Program-made: the position numbers and the translations under genes | Shown: positions 9,468-17,297 of the stretch, piece after piece | Position numbering within the stretch: the stretch's first letter is position 1 | Layout: each line of letters opens with the position of its first letter | Notes under the pieces: generated by a model | The model's database searches: none | Seen by the model: only the letters and a program-made list of their open reading frames with translations | What the model was told of the DNA's origin: nothing | Assembly (NCBI GenBank): GCA_964442285.1 | Contig: CAYTZH010000028.1 | Span: forward strand, 1 to 63,262 | Direction: 5' to 3' | DNA: 63,262 bases | Origin: CAYTZH01 sp964442285 | Lineage (GTDB): Bacteria > Myxococcota_A > UBA9160 > JAFDET01

Positions 9468-10112
9468 GTGGACGAGCAGGACCTTCGCCTCGAGATCGTG
9501 AACCGCTGCCTCGAGATGAACGCCAACGGGCTCAACCAGGGCACGTCGGGCAACATCAGCGCCCGCCTGGGAGACGGCCTCCTGATCACCCCGAGCGGCG
9601 TCCCCTACGATCGCCTCACGCCGGAGATGATCGTGCCCATGGACGCCGACGGCAGCTGGAGCGGCAAGCTGAAACCGTCGAGCGAGTGGCGCTTCCACCG
9701 GGACATCCTGGTGGCGCGGCCCGACGTGGACGCCGTCATCCACACCCACCCGCCCTACAGCACGGCGCTCGCCATCAAGCGCCTCGACATCCCCCCGCTC
9801 CACTACATGGTGGCGGTCGCGGGCGGCGACTCGATCCGCTGTGCGCCCTACGCGACCTTCGGCACCCAGGCGCTCTCGGACCACGTGCTCCGGGCGCTCG
9901 AGGGACGCAGCGCCTGCCTGCTGGCGAACCACGGCATGATCGCCACGGGTCGCAACCTGGGCCACGCCATGTGGCTGGCCGTGGAGGTGGAGACCCTCGC
10001 GCGCCAGTACCTGCTCACCCTGCCGCTCGGCGGCCCCGAGCTCCTCAGCGAAGCCGAGATGAAGGACGTGTTCGCCCAGTTCGGGAGCTATGCCGCCGGG
10101 GCCCGCAAGTAG
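9468..10112 (+). CDS. class II aldolase/adducin family protein (L-fuculose-phosphate aldolase-like)
   Basis: 214 aa, GTG start with AGGGGG upstream. Class II aldolase features are clear: GTSGNISAR (phosphate-binding), TPSGVPYDRL, the zinc ligand pair in IHTHPPYS, and a third His in LLANHGMIATG. SSEWRFH supplies the catalytic acid region (Glu about 68-70). Such enzymes cleave L-fuculose-1-P or similar ketose phosphates; relatives also act on ribulose 5-phosphate or methylthioribulose 1-phosphate. The neighbours do not point to a specific sugar. It is followed at 3 bases by the permease gene. Confidence 0.88.
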   Translation: MDEQDLRLEIVNRCLEMNANGLNQGTSGNISARLGDGLLITPSGVPYDRLTPEMIVPMDADGSWSGKLKPSSEWRFHRDILVARPDVDAVIHTHPPYSTALAIKRLDIPPLHYMVAVAGGDSIRCAPYATFGTQALSDHVLRALEGRSACLLANHGMIATGRNLGHAMWLAVEVETLARQYLLTLPLGGPELLSEAEMKDVFAQFGSYAAGARK

Positions 10113-10115
10113 CCG

Positions 10116-11204
10116 GTGAGCGAATCGACCCCGCTGCGCGCCCTGGTGGGCCTGGCCGCCTTCGTGGTGGTCGTGGGGGGGATGCGGGTCGCGGAGCCCG
10201 TCCTGGTCCCGTTCCTGCTGGCCCTGCTGCTGGCGATGCTGACGGCGCCGTTGCTGCTCTGGCTGGTGGCCCATGGCATCCCCAAGGCGCTCTCGCTCAC
10301 CCTGGTCCTGCTGCTCCTGCTGGGGGTCGGCGGCGCCTTCGGCGGGGTGCTCGGGCGCTCCCTGGGCAACTTCTCCGCCGCGCTGCCCGAGTACTCGGTG
10401 CGCCTGGAGGCCCAGGCCATGGCCCTGCTCCAGTGGCTGCGCGGCCGCGGCGTGCGCATCGAGGAGGAGGAGTTCTTCGAGCTGGTCGACCCGACCCAGG
10501 TGCTCCAGTTCACCGGCGTCTTCCTGAACTCGCTCGCCGGCGTCCTCACCGACGCGACGATGATCCTGATCGTGGTGGGCTTCCTGCTGGCGGAGCTCTC
10601 CTCGCTCCGGGAGAAGCTGTGGCTGGTGGCCGAGGACCCGGAGGCCACCCGGGACGCCTTCCGGCGCTTCGAGCGCACCCTGCGCCGCTACGTGGTCATC
10701 AAGACCGCCACCAGCCTGGTGACCGGACTGCTCATCGGGTCCTGGATGTGGCTGCTCGGCATCGACTACGCGGCCCTCTGGGGCCTGCTGGCGTTCCTGC
10801 TGAACTACATCCCGAGCATCGGCTCGGTGATCGCCTCGATCCCGGCGATCTTCTTCGCGCTGGTCGACGCCGGCTTCGGGGCCGCGCTCTGGGCCGGTGG
10901 GGGCTACCTGGCGGTGAACAACGTCATCGGCAACGTGATCGAGCCCCGGATCATGGGTCGCGGGGTCGGGCTCTCCACGCTGGTCGTGATCCTCTCGCTG
11001 GTCTTCTGGGGCTGGGTGCTCGGTCCGCTCGGCATGTTCCTGTCGGTGCCGCTCACCATGACCCTCAAGATCGCGCTCGACAGCCGCCCCGACACCCGCT
11101 GGCTGGGCGTGCTCCTCGGCCCGGGCCCCGAGTCCGAGGAGGCCCTGGCCGAGCCGGACGAGGGGCACCCCGAGCCGGCGGGCCAGGAGGTGGCCGGACG
11201 CTGA
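10116..11204 (+). CDS. AI-2E family transporter (PerM-like permease)
   Basis: 362 aa, GTG start three bases after the aldolase stop. About eight hydrophobic segments in the AI-2E/PerM layout: an N-terminal cluster (residues 5-35, 60-80), a cytosolic/periplasmic helical middle, then FLLNYIPSIGSVIASIPAIFFAL and the conserved NNVIGNVIEPRIMGRGVGLS...LSLVFWGWVLGPLGMFL C-terminal block. The family includes AI-2 exporters and Na+/H+ antiporters, so the substrate is open. The last 35 residues are acidic and disordered. Confidence 0.87.
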   Translation: MSESTPLRALVGLAAFVVVVGGMRVAEPVLVPFLLALLLAMLTAPLLLWLVAHGIPKALSLTLVLLLLLGVGGAFGGVLGRSLGNFSAALPEYSVRLEAQAMALLQWLRGRGVRIEEEEFFELVDPTQVLQFTGVFLNSLAGVLTDATMILIVVGFLLAELSSLREKLWLVAEDPEATRDAFRRFERTLRRYVVIKTATSLVTGLLIGSWMWLLGIDYAALWGLLAFLLNYIPSIGSVIASIPAIFFALVDAGFGAALWAGGGYLAVNNVIGNVIEPRIMGRGVGLSTLVVILSLVFWGWVLGPLGMFLSVPLTMTLKIALDSRPDTRWLGVLLGPGPESEEALAEPDEGHPEPAGQEVAGR

Positions 11205-11245
11205 GGCCGTCGGCGGCGCGCCGGGCCACGGACTAGAATCCGGGG

Positions 11246-11731
11246 ATGGCGGGCGACGTGCTGCTGTGGATCGGCGTGCTGGTGCTCGTGCTGGTCGGGC
11301 TGGCCGGCACCGCCCTGCCCGCGCTCCCGGGGCCCATCCTGGTGGCGGCCGGGCTGCTGCTCGGCGCGTGGATCGACGGCTTCGAGCGCGTGGGCCTCCT
11401 GCCCCTGGTCACGATCGGCGTGCTGACCGGCCTGTGCTACGCCGCCGACCTCGCGGCCACGGCGCTGGGCGCCAAGCGCGTGGGCGCGAGCCCCCGCGCG
11501 GCCTGGGGGGCGGCCCTGGGCATGCTCGTGGGCATGTTCTTCGGCCTGGTCGGGCTGGTGCTCGGTCCCTTCGTGGGCGCCGTCCTCGGCGAGTACAGCG
11601 TCCGCCGCAATCTCGATCAGGCCAGCCGGGCGGGTCTCGGCGCCTGGCTCGGCATCGTCCTCGGTCTGGCCGCCAAAATGGGTCTCATCGGCGGCATGCT
11701 CGGCGTCTTCGGCTTCGCGTACTGGTGGTGA
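11246..11731 (+). CDS. DUF456 family membrane protein
   Basis: 161 aa. Begins with VGLAGTALPALPGPILVAAG, the hallmark of DUF456, followed by Gly-rich helices with repeated GxxxG faces (GAALGMLVGMFFGLVGLVLGPFVGAVLGE) and a C-terminal GAWLGIVLGLAAKMGLIGGM helix. About four to five membrane spans. Function of the family is unknown. Its stop overlaps the GTG of the sulfatase-fold gene (GTGA), so the two are translated in tandem. Confidence 0.85.
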   Translation: MAGDVLLWIGVLVLVLVGLAGTALPALPGPILVAAGLLLGAWIDGFERVGLLPLVTIGVLTGLCYAADLAATALGAKRVGASPRAAWGAALGMLVGMFFGLVGLVLGPFVGAVLGEYSVRRNLDQASRAGLGAWLGIVLGLAAKMGLIGGMLGVFGFAYWW

Positions 11732-13266
11732 GCGGCCTCGGCGGACGGGAGGGGAGCGGGCGACGTCGACCCGCGGCGGCGCTCCTGCTCCTGCTGCCGC
11801 TCGTCTGGATCGCCGCCTGCGGGGAGGAGCGCCCCGCGGACGCCGGTGGCGCCTTCGCCCCGGTGGCCTGGGACGGTCCGCCGCCGAACCTGCTGCTGAT
11901 CTCGCTCGACACCACCCGCGCCGATCGCCTGCCCATGTACGGCTACGAGCGGGACACCGCGCCTCACCTCGCGGAGCTCGCCGCGCAGGGCGTGGTCTTC
12001 GAGCAGGCGATCTCCGAGTCGTCGTGGACGCTGCCCACCCACGCCACCCTGTTCACCGGGCTCTCCTCCGGCGTCCACGGGGTCACCGACGATCGCTATC
12101 GTCTCGGTCCCGACCACGTCACCCTGGCGCAGATCCTGAAGCGCGCGGGGTACCGCACCGAGGCGGCGGTGAGCGCGCCCTACGTGCACCCGGTCTTCGG
12201 CTTCGGCCGGGGCTTCGACCGCTACGAGGTGTTGCTGGACACGATCTACGACGAGCCCGGTTACGCCCCCGATCGCGGCCGAGGCGACCGGGCCTGGCGC
12301 GAGCGCGAGCGGACCCTCGACCAGGCCTCCCACCGCACGCGCACCAGCGGTCGCCTGGCGGACTTCGGTGTGGAGGCGCTGGCCCGGCTGGCCGGCTCGG
12401 GCCCCTTCTTCCTGTTCCTGCACTTCTTCGATCCCCACTCGGACTACCAGCCGCCCGAGTCCCACTGGCGCCCCTTCAACCCCGACTACGCGGGCGGCTG
12501 GGACTTCTCGAACTTCTACTTCCGCAAGGACCTCGACGCCGACCTGCCGCCGGCGGCGCAGCGCCAGCTCCGCGCCCTCTACGACGGCGAGATCCACTGG
12601 ACCGACGCCCAGGTCGGCCGCGTCCTCGACGCCCTCGACGCCCGGGGTCTGGCCGAGAACACCCTGGTCGCCGTGGTGTCCGACCACGGGGAGGAGTTCT
12701 TCGAGCACGGTGGCAAGGTCCACCGCTTCACCCTGTTCGACGAGCAGCTCCGGGTGCCCTGGATCCTGCGGCTTCCCGGGCGGCTGCCCGCGGGCGGGCG
12801 CGTGGGCATGCAGGTGCGCCTGATCGACGTCCTCCCCACGCTCCTCGACCTCCTGGGTCAGCCGCGGACCCAGCCCAGCATGGGACGGAGCCTGGTCGGG
12901 GTGGCGCGGGGGGCGGAGCCCGAGCGCGACCTCCCGGCGCTCTCGCTGCTGGTCTGGCCCCAGCGCTACACCCTGCGGAGTCTGCGCCGTTCGGAGGGCA
13001 AGCTGCTGGTGCACGAGCGGCCCGACGGCACGACCCAGTCCATCTACTTCGACCTGGTCCGGGATCCGGGCGAGCAGCAGCCGATCCAGCAGGGCCGCGC
13101 CCTGGAGGAGGCCCGGGCGGAGCTCCGGAACCTGCTCGCGGCAGAGCGGGCGCTCCGCGACCGGCTCGAGGCCCGGGCGGCCGAGGTGGAGATCCCCGAG
13201 GCCATGCAGGAGGCCCTCGAGGATCTGGGCTACGTCTGGCCCGAGGAGACGCCGCCGGCCGAGTGA
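11728..13266 (+). CDS. sulfatase-fold (alkaline phosphatase superfamily) lipoprotein
   Basis: 512 aa from the GTG at 11728 that overlaps the preceding stop. The N-terminus is a lipoprotein signal: a basic stretch, LLLLLPLVWIAAC, with lipobox Cys about residue 31. The sulfatase core follows: NLLLISLDTTRADRLPMYGY (first metal Asp), SWTLPTHATLFTG, HFFDPHSDY and VVSDHGEEFFEHG (metal Asp/His). The C/S-x-P-x-R formylglycine signature is absent; Thr sits where the nucleophile would be (WTLPTHA). It may therefore be a phosphodiesterase or transferase rather than a true sulfatase. Likely periplasmic, anchored to a membrane. Confidence 0.82.
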   Translation: MSGLGGREGSGRRRPAAALLLLLPLVWIAACGEERPADAGGAFAPVAWDGPPPNLLLISLDTTRADRLPMYGYERDTAPHLAELAAQGVVFEQAISESSWTLPTHATLFTGLSSGVHGVTDDRYRLGPDHVTLAQILKRAGYRTEAAVSAPYVHPVFGFGRGFDRYEVLLDTIYDEPGYAPDRGRGDRAWRERERTLDQASHRTRTSGRLADFGVEALARLAGSGPFFLFLHFFDPHSDYQPPESHWRPFNPDYAGGWDFSNFYFRKDLDADLPPAAQRQLRALYDGEIHWTDAQVGRVLDALDARGLAENTLVAVVSDHGEEFFEHGGKVHRFTLFDEQLRVPWILRLPGRLPAGGRVGMQVRLIDVLPTLLDLLGQPRTQPSMGRSLVGVARGAEPERDLPALSLLVWPQRYTLRSLRRSEGKLLVHERPDGTTQSIYFDLVRDPGEQQPIQQGRALEEARAELRNLLAAERALRDRLEARAAEVEIPEAMQEALEDLGYVWPEETPPAE

Positions 13267-13279
13267 CCGCCCGCGGGCC

Positions 13280-13322
13280 ACGGTCTCCGCACCCGCCGGC
13301 TACGGTCTCCGCACCCGCCGGC
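13280..13322. repeat. 22-bp-period tandem duplication
   Basis: ACGGTCTCCGCACCCGCCGGC occurs at 13280-13300 and again at 13302-13322, just after the sulfatase-fold gene and before the next start. Noncoding in both neighbours' frames. Confidence 0.9.
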
Positions 13323-13335
13323 CGATAGACCCTGC

Positions 13336-13809
13336 ATGGGTGCCGTCGACGGAGGCCTCGTCGCGTTGCTGGTGGGTCTGCTCGGCCTGGCGGCGCTCTG
13401 CTTCTACCTGGGCTTCGTCACCCGGGACGACCTCTTCGACTTCCTCCCCAAGGCCAGCTTCCTGGTCCTCACCTTCCTGCTGATCCCGCTGGTGTGCGTG
13501 GTCCTCGTGTCCCAGGCGACGGCACCGGCGCGCCTGGCGGAGCTCGGGCTGGCCCGGGCGCCCGGTCTGCGCGCGCCCGTGGGCATCGCCACGGGCCTCG
13601 GCGACGGCAGCTTCGTCTTCGATCTCGAGGAGGCCGATCCCCGGAACCTGCTCGCCTTCTACGAGGCGCCGCAGCACCGGGAGGGCTGGGAGGTGGCGAG
13701 CCGGGGCTGGTCCCTGCTGGTCCTGCGCCGCGGCACCGAGCGAATGCTCATCAGCGTGCACGACGGCGGGCCCGAGCCCTACGCCGTCTTCGCCCGCCGC
13801 GTCGACTGA
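13336..13809 (+). CDS. small membrane protein of unknown function
   Basis: 157 aa. Two N-terminal transmembrane helices (about residues 6-27 and 40-60) are followed by a soluble domain of about 95 residues with a beta-rich pattern (GIATGLGDGSFVFDLEE, WSLLVLRRGTERMLISVHDGG). No Cys pairs or catalytic motif are visible and no family is recognised. Codon use matches the neighbours, so it is probably a real gene. Confidence 0.6.
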   Translation: MGAVDGGLVALLVGLLGLAALCFYLGFVTRDDLFDFLPKASFLVLTFLLIPLVCVVLVSQATAPARLAELGLARAPGLRAPVGIATGLGDGSFVFDLEEADPRNLLAFYEAPQHREGWEVASRGWSLLVLRRGTERMLISVHDGGPEPYAVFARRVD

Positions 13810-13815
13810 GGACAC

Positions 13816-13836
13816 CGCCCCGCCTGGCCGGGGGCG
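13816..13836. terminator. hairpin between convergent genes
   Basis: CGCCCC (13816-13821) pairs with GGGGCG (13831-13836) across a 9-base loop in the 29-base gap between convergent stops. No U-tract, so it is only a candidate. Confidence 0.35.
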
Positions 13837-13838
13837 CC

Positions 13839-14237
13839 TCACGCCTCGGGATCCTCGCCGACCGCGTGTCCCGCTCGCCGCAGTGTCTCGAGGGCCCGCG
13901 GGAGGTCGCCCGCCGCGACGAGCAGCGTGTCCGTATCGAAGGTCGACACGACGAAGATCGGCACGCCCCCGTCGGCCAGGGGCGCCGCGAGGGACGCGAG
14001 CACACCCACCTCCGCGAAGCCCAGCGCGCCCGCCACCCGCAGGGCGCGGAAGCCGCGCTCGGCGCGGACCTCCTCGGGCACGGCGCCCTCGTCGCAGATC
14101 ACCGAGAGCTCCGCGCGGGTGCGGGTGACCGAGACGAATGCCCCCGCCGCCGCCCAGGAAGGGGTCTCGGCGTCGGGGGCCAGGCGGGCCACCGCGAGGC
14201 GTCCCGGGAGCAACTCGAGGGTGAGGGAGCGGGTCAT
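13839..14237 (-). CDS. ACT-domain protein
   Basis: 132 aa from the ATG at 14237, which overlaps the ArsR stop as ATGA. The sequence is a pair of ACT-like halves: LTLELLPGRLAVARL...AELSVICDEG, then GFAEVGVLASLAAPLADGGVPIFVVSTFDTDTLLV, the latter a strong ACT signature. Stand-alone ACT proteins of this type bind amino acids or other small ligands and act as sensors. As the last gene of an ArsR-controlled operon it may act with the monooxygenase-like protein, but this is inference. Confidence 0.8.
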   Translation of the reverse strand: MTRSLTLELLPGRLAVARLAPDAETPSWAAAGAFVSVTRTRAELSVICDEGAVPEEVRAERGFRALRVAGALGFAEVGVLASLAAPLADGGVPIFVVSTFDTDTLLVAAGDLPRALETLRRAGHAVGEDPEA

Positions 14238-14545
14238 CGGGCCGCGCCGCGTGCGAAGGGCGCAAGCCAGCGCCCCGCGACGCGCAACAGGCGCTCCCGG
14301 TCGAGGCAATAGCTCCGCGCCCGCCCCCGCCGCTCGCTCCGCACGAGTCCCGCCGCTTCGAGCTGCTTCAGGTGGCGGCTGGTCGTCGGCCACGAGCACT
14401 CGAAGCGTCCGGCGATCTCGCCGGCGGTCATCTCGCCCCCGCGGTGGTGCAGGACGAGCAGGATCTGCCGACGCGAGGCGTGGGCGAGCGCGGCGAAGAC
14501 CGCCTCGAGGTCCGCGAGCTCCTGCCGACCGTCGCGCCGGCTCAC
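14234..14545 (-). CDS. ArsR-family winged-helix repressor
   Basis: 103 aa, GTG start overlapping the stop of the upstream gene (GTGA). Winged-helix layout: ALAHASRRQILLVLHHRGGEMTAGEIA, then the recognition helix SWPTTSRHLKQLEAAGLVRSERRGR. The classic ELCVCDL metal-binding motif of ArsR/SmtB is missing (FECSWP instead), so it is probably of the non-metal, UbiE- or PadR-adjacent ArsR group. It most likely binds the ATTTAGC inverted repeat at 14885-14904 and represses its own operon. Confidence 0.88.
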   Translation of the reverse strand: MSRRDGRQELADLEAVFAALAHASRRQILLVLHHRGGEMTAGEIAGRFECSWPTTSRHLKQLEAAGLVRSERRGRARSYCLDRERLLRVAGRWLAPFARGAAR

Positions 14546-14868
14546 GCCGCCAGGGGCTGGACGTGCGGGAACTCCATGCTCGGCCGCCCGCCCCGCGTCT
14601 CGGTGAGCGCGCCCATGGGCTCCCAGATCGCCATCACCTCCGGATGCTCGTGGGCGAGCCCGGCCGCCGCGTCGTCCTTCCAGCGGAAGATCTCGACGAA
14701 CAGGGACCCGCCGTCCTGCTCGTTGCCCCGGTAGCGCTGGGGCGGGTCGGCCGTCACCAGGTCCAGGGAGCGCAGGGCCGGCCAGTGGCGGTCCATCAGC
14801 GCCGCGAACTCGGCCTCGCGGCCGGCGCTGACGCGGTACAGGCAGATCACGGTCACGGAAGCGGACAT
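14542..14868 (-). CDS. ABM/dimeric alpha-beta-barrel-type small protein
   Basis: 108 aa from the ATG at 14868, which has AAAAGG eight bases upstream; an ATG at 14886 would lie inside the operator and is less likely. VTVICLYRVSAGREAEFAALMDRHW and LFVEIFRWKDD are typical of ferredoxin-like dimeric barrels (antibiotic-biosynthesis monooxygenase/EthD-like), followed by the C-terminal helix HEHPEVMAIWEPMGAL. It is the first gene of the ArsR operon, hence the likely regulated effector. The chemistry is not determinable. Confidence 0.72.
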   Translation of the reverse strand: MSASVTVICLYRVSAGREAEFAALMDRHWPALRSLDLVTADPPQRYRGNEQDGGSLFVEIFRWKDDAAAGLAHEHPEVMAIWEPMGALTETRGGRPSMEFPHVQPLAA

Positions 14869-14884
14869 GGGCACCTTTTCTGTC

Positions 14885-14904
14885 ATTTAGCGATCATGCT
14901 AAAT
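14885..14904 (-). promoter_or_regulatory. ArsR operator (7-6-7 inverted repeat)
   Basis: ATTTAGC-N6-GCTAAAT, a perfect inverted repeat of strikingly AT-rich sequence in GC-rich surroundings. It covers the -10 element of the promoter and lies 17 bases before the first start codon. Position and symmetry fit binding of a dimeric ArsR-type repressor. Confidence 0.75.
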
Positions 14905-14924
14905 AATGAGCGGTGCGGTGTCAA
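14896..14924 (-). promoter_or_regulatory. sigma-70 promoter of the ArsR operon
   Basis: On the minus strand, TTGACA (14924-14919), a 17-base spacer, then TAGCAT (14901-14896). The -35 is perfect and the -10 matches 4 of 6. The operator overlaps the -10, as expected for repression by occlusion. Confidence 0.7.
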
Positions 14925-14940
14925 CACCCGATCGTTGTGA

Positions 14941-15695
14941 TCAGTCCAGGGCCGCGTCGACCAGGCGTTCGGCCAGGGCGCCGCCCAGCCAGGAACCCAC
15001 CGGGATCGCCAGGTAGAGGACGAAGCGGACGAGCGTCGAGGAGTTCAGGGGCCACTCGCGGACGGCGTCGATGCGGGCCTCGTAGGCTCCGCACCGAGCG
15101 GAACGGCAGCACCAGGGCCAGGACGGCGAGCGGGGTCATGGTGAGGAAGGCCGGCACGGTCGTGAGGAGCTCCGACGCCGGGATCTGCACGAAGTAGAGG
15201 GAGAACACGGTCATGCCCAGGATGGCACCCAGGGCGTTGCGCAGGCCGAGGCGGGCGAACACGCCCGTCTGGCGCGCCAGGCCCACGGCCAGCACGCTGG
15301 GCACCACCACGCCGAAGGCGAGCGTGGCACCGGCCGCGAGCCGGCTCGCGGGGAGGGATTCCCGCATCCGGTCGACCCAGCGCCGACGGAGCTCCTCGGC
15401 GCTGCGGCCGGGCGAGAGCGCGGCCAGCCCGACGAAGTCCTCGCCGTTGTGGACCAGCGCCGAGTGCACCCCGAGCAGGCTGAAGCCGAGCAGCAGGCTG
15501 TGCACGAAGGCCGTCCAGGCCCCCTGGTGCAGGGGGATGGCCAGGTCGCGTTCGGCATCGACGATCGGGCGACCCTGGAGCGAGGCGATCGCCACGTACA
15601 GGCCCATGGCCAACACGGCGATCAGGGCGGCGGCGGCGGGCGGCGGGCGGCGGCAGCCGCGTGGCCCGCGGCAGCCGCTGCTCCCAGGGGATCAT
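14941..15695 (-). pseudogene. membrane protein gene interrupted by two apparent +1 frameshifts
   Basis: A single multispanning protein can be read only by changing frame twice. The start MIPWEQRLPRATRLP (15695) overlaps the upstream VOC stop as ATGA. The main body (about 15640-15095, e.g. AFVHSLLLGFSLLGVHSALVHNGEDF and FARLGLRNALGAILGMTVFSLYF) is in the second frame. The C-terminus AYEARIDAVREWPLN...FVLYLAIPVGSWLGGAL ends at TGA 14941 in the third. The shifts fall in a CCG-repeat tract (about 15625-15660) and near 15085-15100. Each is explained by one extra base, so sequencing or assembly error is as likely as true decay. About five membrane spans; no family recognised. Confidence 0.65.
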
Positions 15696-16135
15696 GCCGC
15701 CGGGTCGGGGGGCTTCATGTCCTCGGGCGCCACGTCGCGCACGCGCTGGGCGAAGTACCAGTGGTGGCCCTCCGGGTCCACGGCCCCGTAGCGGCGGTCG
15801 CCGTAGAACTGGTCGGCCGGCTCCTCGAGGATCGTCGCGCCCGCCTCCACCGCCTGCCGATGGTGCTCGTCCACGTCGTCCACGTACACGTAGAGGTTGT
15901 GGGTCACGTGCCCCAGCTTCTTCGGGTTCTGGTAGTCCGCGCCGGGGCAGCCGAGCATCACGACGCCGTCGCCGAGCGTCATCTCCGCATGGCTCACCCG
16001 CCCGTCCGGACCCGGCATCCGCATGCGCTCGCGGAAGCCGAAGGCGCGGTCGAGCCAGGCCAGGGCGGCATCGACGTCCTCGTACAGCAGGTAGGGCGAG
16101 ATGCGGGGGGTGTCGTCGGGGGGATTCTTCGGCAT
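15692..16135 (-). CDS. VOC family protein (PhnB/glyoxalase-like)
   Basis: 147 aa from the ATG at 16135 with GAGGAGG upstream; an in-frame extension to 16255 is not family-like. ISPYLLYEDVDAALAWLDRAFGFRERMR is the typical start of PhnB-like VOC proteins, with VSHAEMTLGDGVVMLG, VYVDDVDEHHRQAVEAGA and YGDRRYGAVDPEGHHWYFAQ. The final DPEGHxWYF motif is diagnostic. Probably a small dimer; ligand unknown. Its stop overlaps the start of the interrupted membrane gene. Confidence 0.87.
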   Translation of the reverse strand: MPKNPPDDTPRISPYLLYEDVDAALAWLDRAFGFRERMRMPGPDGRVSHAEMTLGDGVVMLGCPGADYQNPKKLGHVTHNLYVYVDDVDEHHRQAVEAGATILEEPADQFYGDRRYGAVDPEGHHWYFAQRVRDVAPEDMKPPDPAA

Positions 16136-16200
16136 GGGGTCCTCCTCGTGCGGGTGTGGCGGCGCTCCCCGCGCCCAGGGTACCACCGGAGCCCGGCGGC

Positions 16201-16875
16201 TCAGGCGGCCCGGTAGAAGGCGATGCGGCCGAAGAGGGTCCGGCGGTGGGCGCACTCTCGGGCCTCCCGGAAGCCGGCCTCGATCATCAGCGCGGGGATC
16301 CGACCCTCGAAGTTCTCGCGCAAGGGGTCGGCGGCGTGGAGCGATCGGGCCAGCAGGCCCTCCCGGTGGACGCCCTCGCCGCCGAAGTCGAGCAGGTGGA
16401 GCGCGCCGCCGGGACGCAGCACCCGCCGCACCTCCCGCAGGGCCTGCGGCTTGGCCTCCGACGGCAGGTGGTGGAACACGAAGGACGAGAGCACGCGGTC
16501 GAACGACGCGTCGGCGTAGGGCAGGTCGTCGGCGAAGCCCTCGTCGAGCGCGACGCCGAGCCCGGCCCGGTCCAGCTTGCGCCGTGCTCGGGCGAGCGCC
16601 TTGGGGTCCGGATCGAGGCCCGTGATCTCGACGTCCGGATGGAGGCGCCCGAGCAGGGCGACCAGGCTTCCGGTGCCGCAGCCGAGGTCGAGGACGCGGT
16701 GGCCCGGCTCGAGCGCCGCCTGCTCGATCAGCTGCCGGCGCGCGGACGCGATCCCCAGCAGGCGCACGAGCGGGTCGTAGAACGGGAGCAGCCAGTCGTG
16801 TCCGGCGGCCGGGACGAAGTGGCGTTGGCCCTGCTCGGCGTGCTCACGCATTCCGTGCAGGATACACGGGATCAT
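16201..16875 (-). CDS. class I SAM-dependent methyltransferase
   Basis: 224 aa; the ATG at 16875 has AGGGA six bases upstream (an ATG at 16851 is the alternative). Motif I is VLDLGCGTGSL, the ribose-binding acid is in ITGLDPDPKAL, and motif IV-like FDRVLSSFVFHHLP precedes EVRRVLRPGGALHLLDFGG. This matches the UbiE/Methyltransf_11 type. The substrate is unknown and could be a small molecule such as a quinone precursor or a metalloid. Confidence 0.87.
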   Translation of the reverse strand: MIPCILHGMREHAEQGQRHFVPAAGHDWLLPFYDPLVRLLGIASARRQLIEQAALEPGHRVLDLGCGTGSLVALLGRLHPDVEITGLDPDPKALARARRKLDRAGLGVALDEGFADDLPYADASFDRVLSSFVFHHLPSEAKPQALREVRRVLRPGGALHLLDFGGEGVHREGLLARSLHAADPLRENFEGRIPALMIEAGFREARECAHRRTLFGRIAFYRAA

Positions 16876-16907
16876 GGCTTCCCTGGGGGTGACCAGAACG
16901 CTTCGCG

Positions 16908-17297
16908 TCAGGCCTTCAGCTGCAGCAGGTCCCAGCGGTTGCCGTAGAGGTCCCGGAACACCGCGACGATGCCGTAGGGCTCCTCGCGCGGCGCCCCCTC
17001 GAACGCGACGCCCCGCGCGCGCAGGCGCTCGTAGTCGCTCCAGAAGTCCCGGGTGTGCAGGAACAGGAAGACCCGGCCGCCGGTCTGGTCGCCCACCCGC
17101 GCCTCCTGCTCGGGCGACGCGGCGCGGGCCAGCAGCAGCGCCGTGCCCTCGCTCTCGGGCGCGACCCGCACCCAGCGCTTCGACGCCGAGAGCGGCGTAT
17201 CCTCGAGCAGGCGGAAGCCGAGTCGCTCGGTGTAGAAGGCCATGGCCTCGTCGTAGTCGCGCACCACGAGCGCCACGTAGCCGATCCGCCGGCTCAC
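16908..17297 (-). CDS. VOC family protein
   Basis: 129 aa from the GTG at 17297 that overlaps the nagB stop (GTGA). IGYVALVVRDYDEAMAFYTERLGFRLLED and the ending FRDLYGNRWDLLQL are VOC hallmarks; both beta-alpha-beta-beta-beta modules are present. The coupling to nagB is probably positional. Third VOC protein of the window; the three are not close copies of each other. Confidence 0.88.
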   Translation of the reverse strand: MSRRIGYVALVVRDYDEAMAFYTERLGFRLLEDTPLSASKRWVRVAPESEGTALLLARAASPEQEARVGDQTGGRVFLFLHTRDFWSDYERLRARGVAFEGAPREEPYGIVAVFRDLYGNRWDLLQLKA

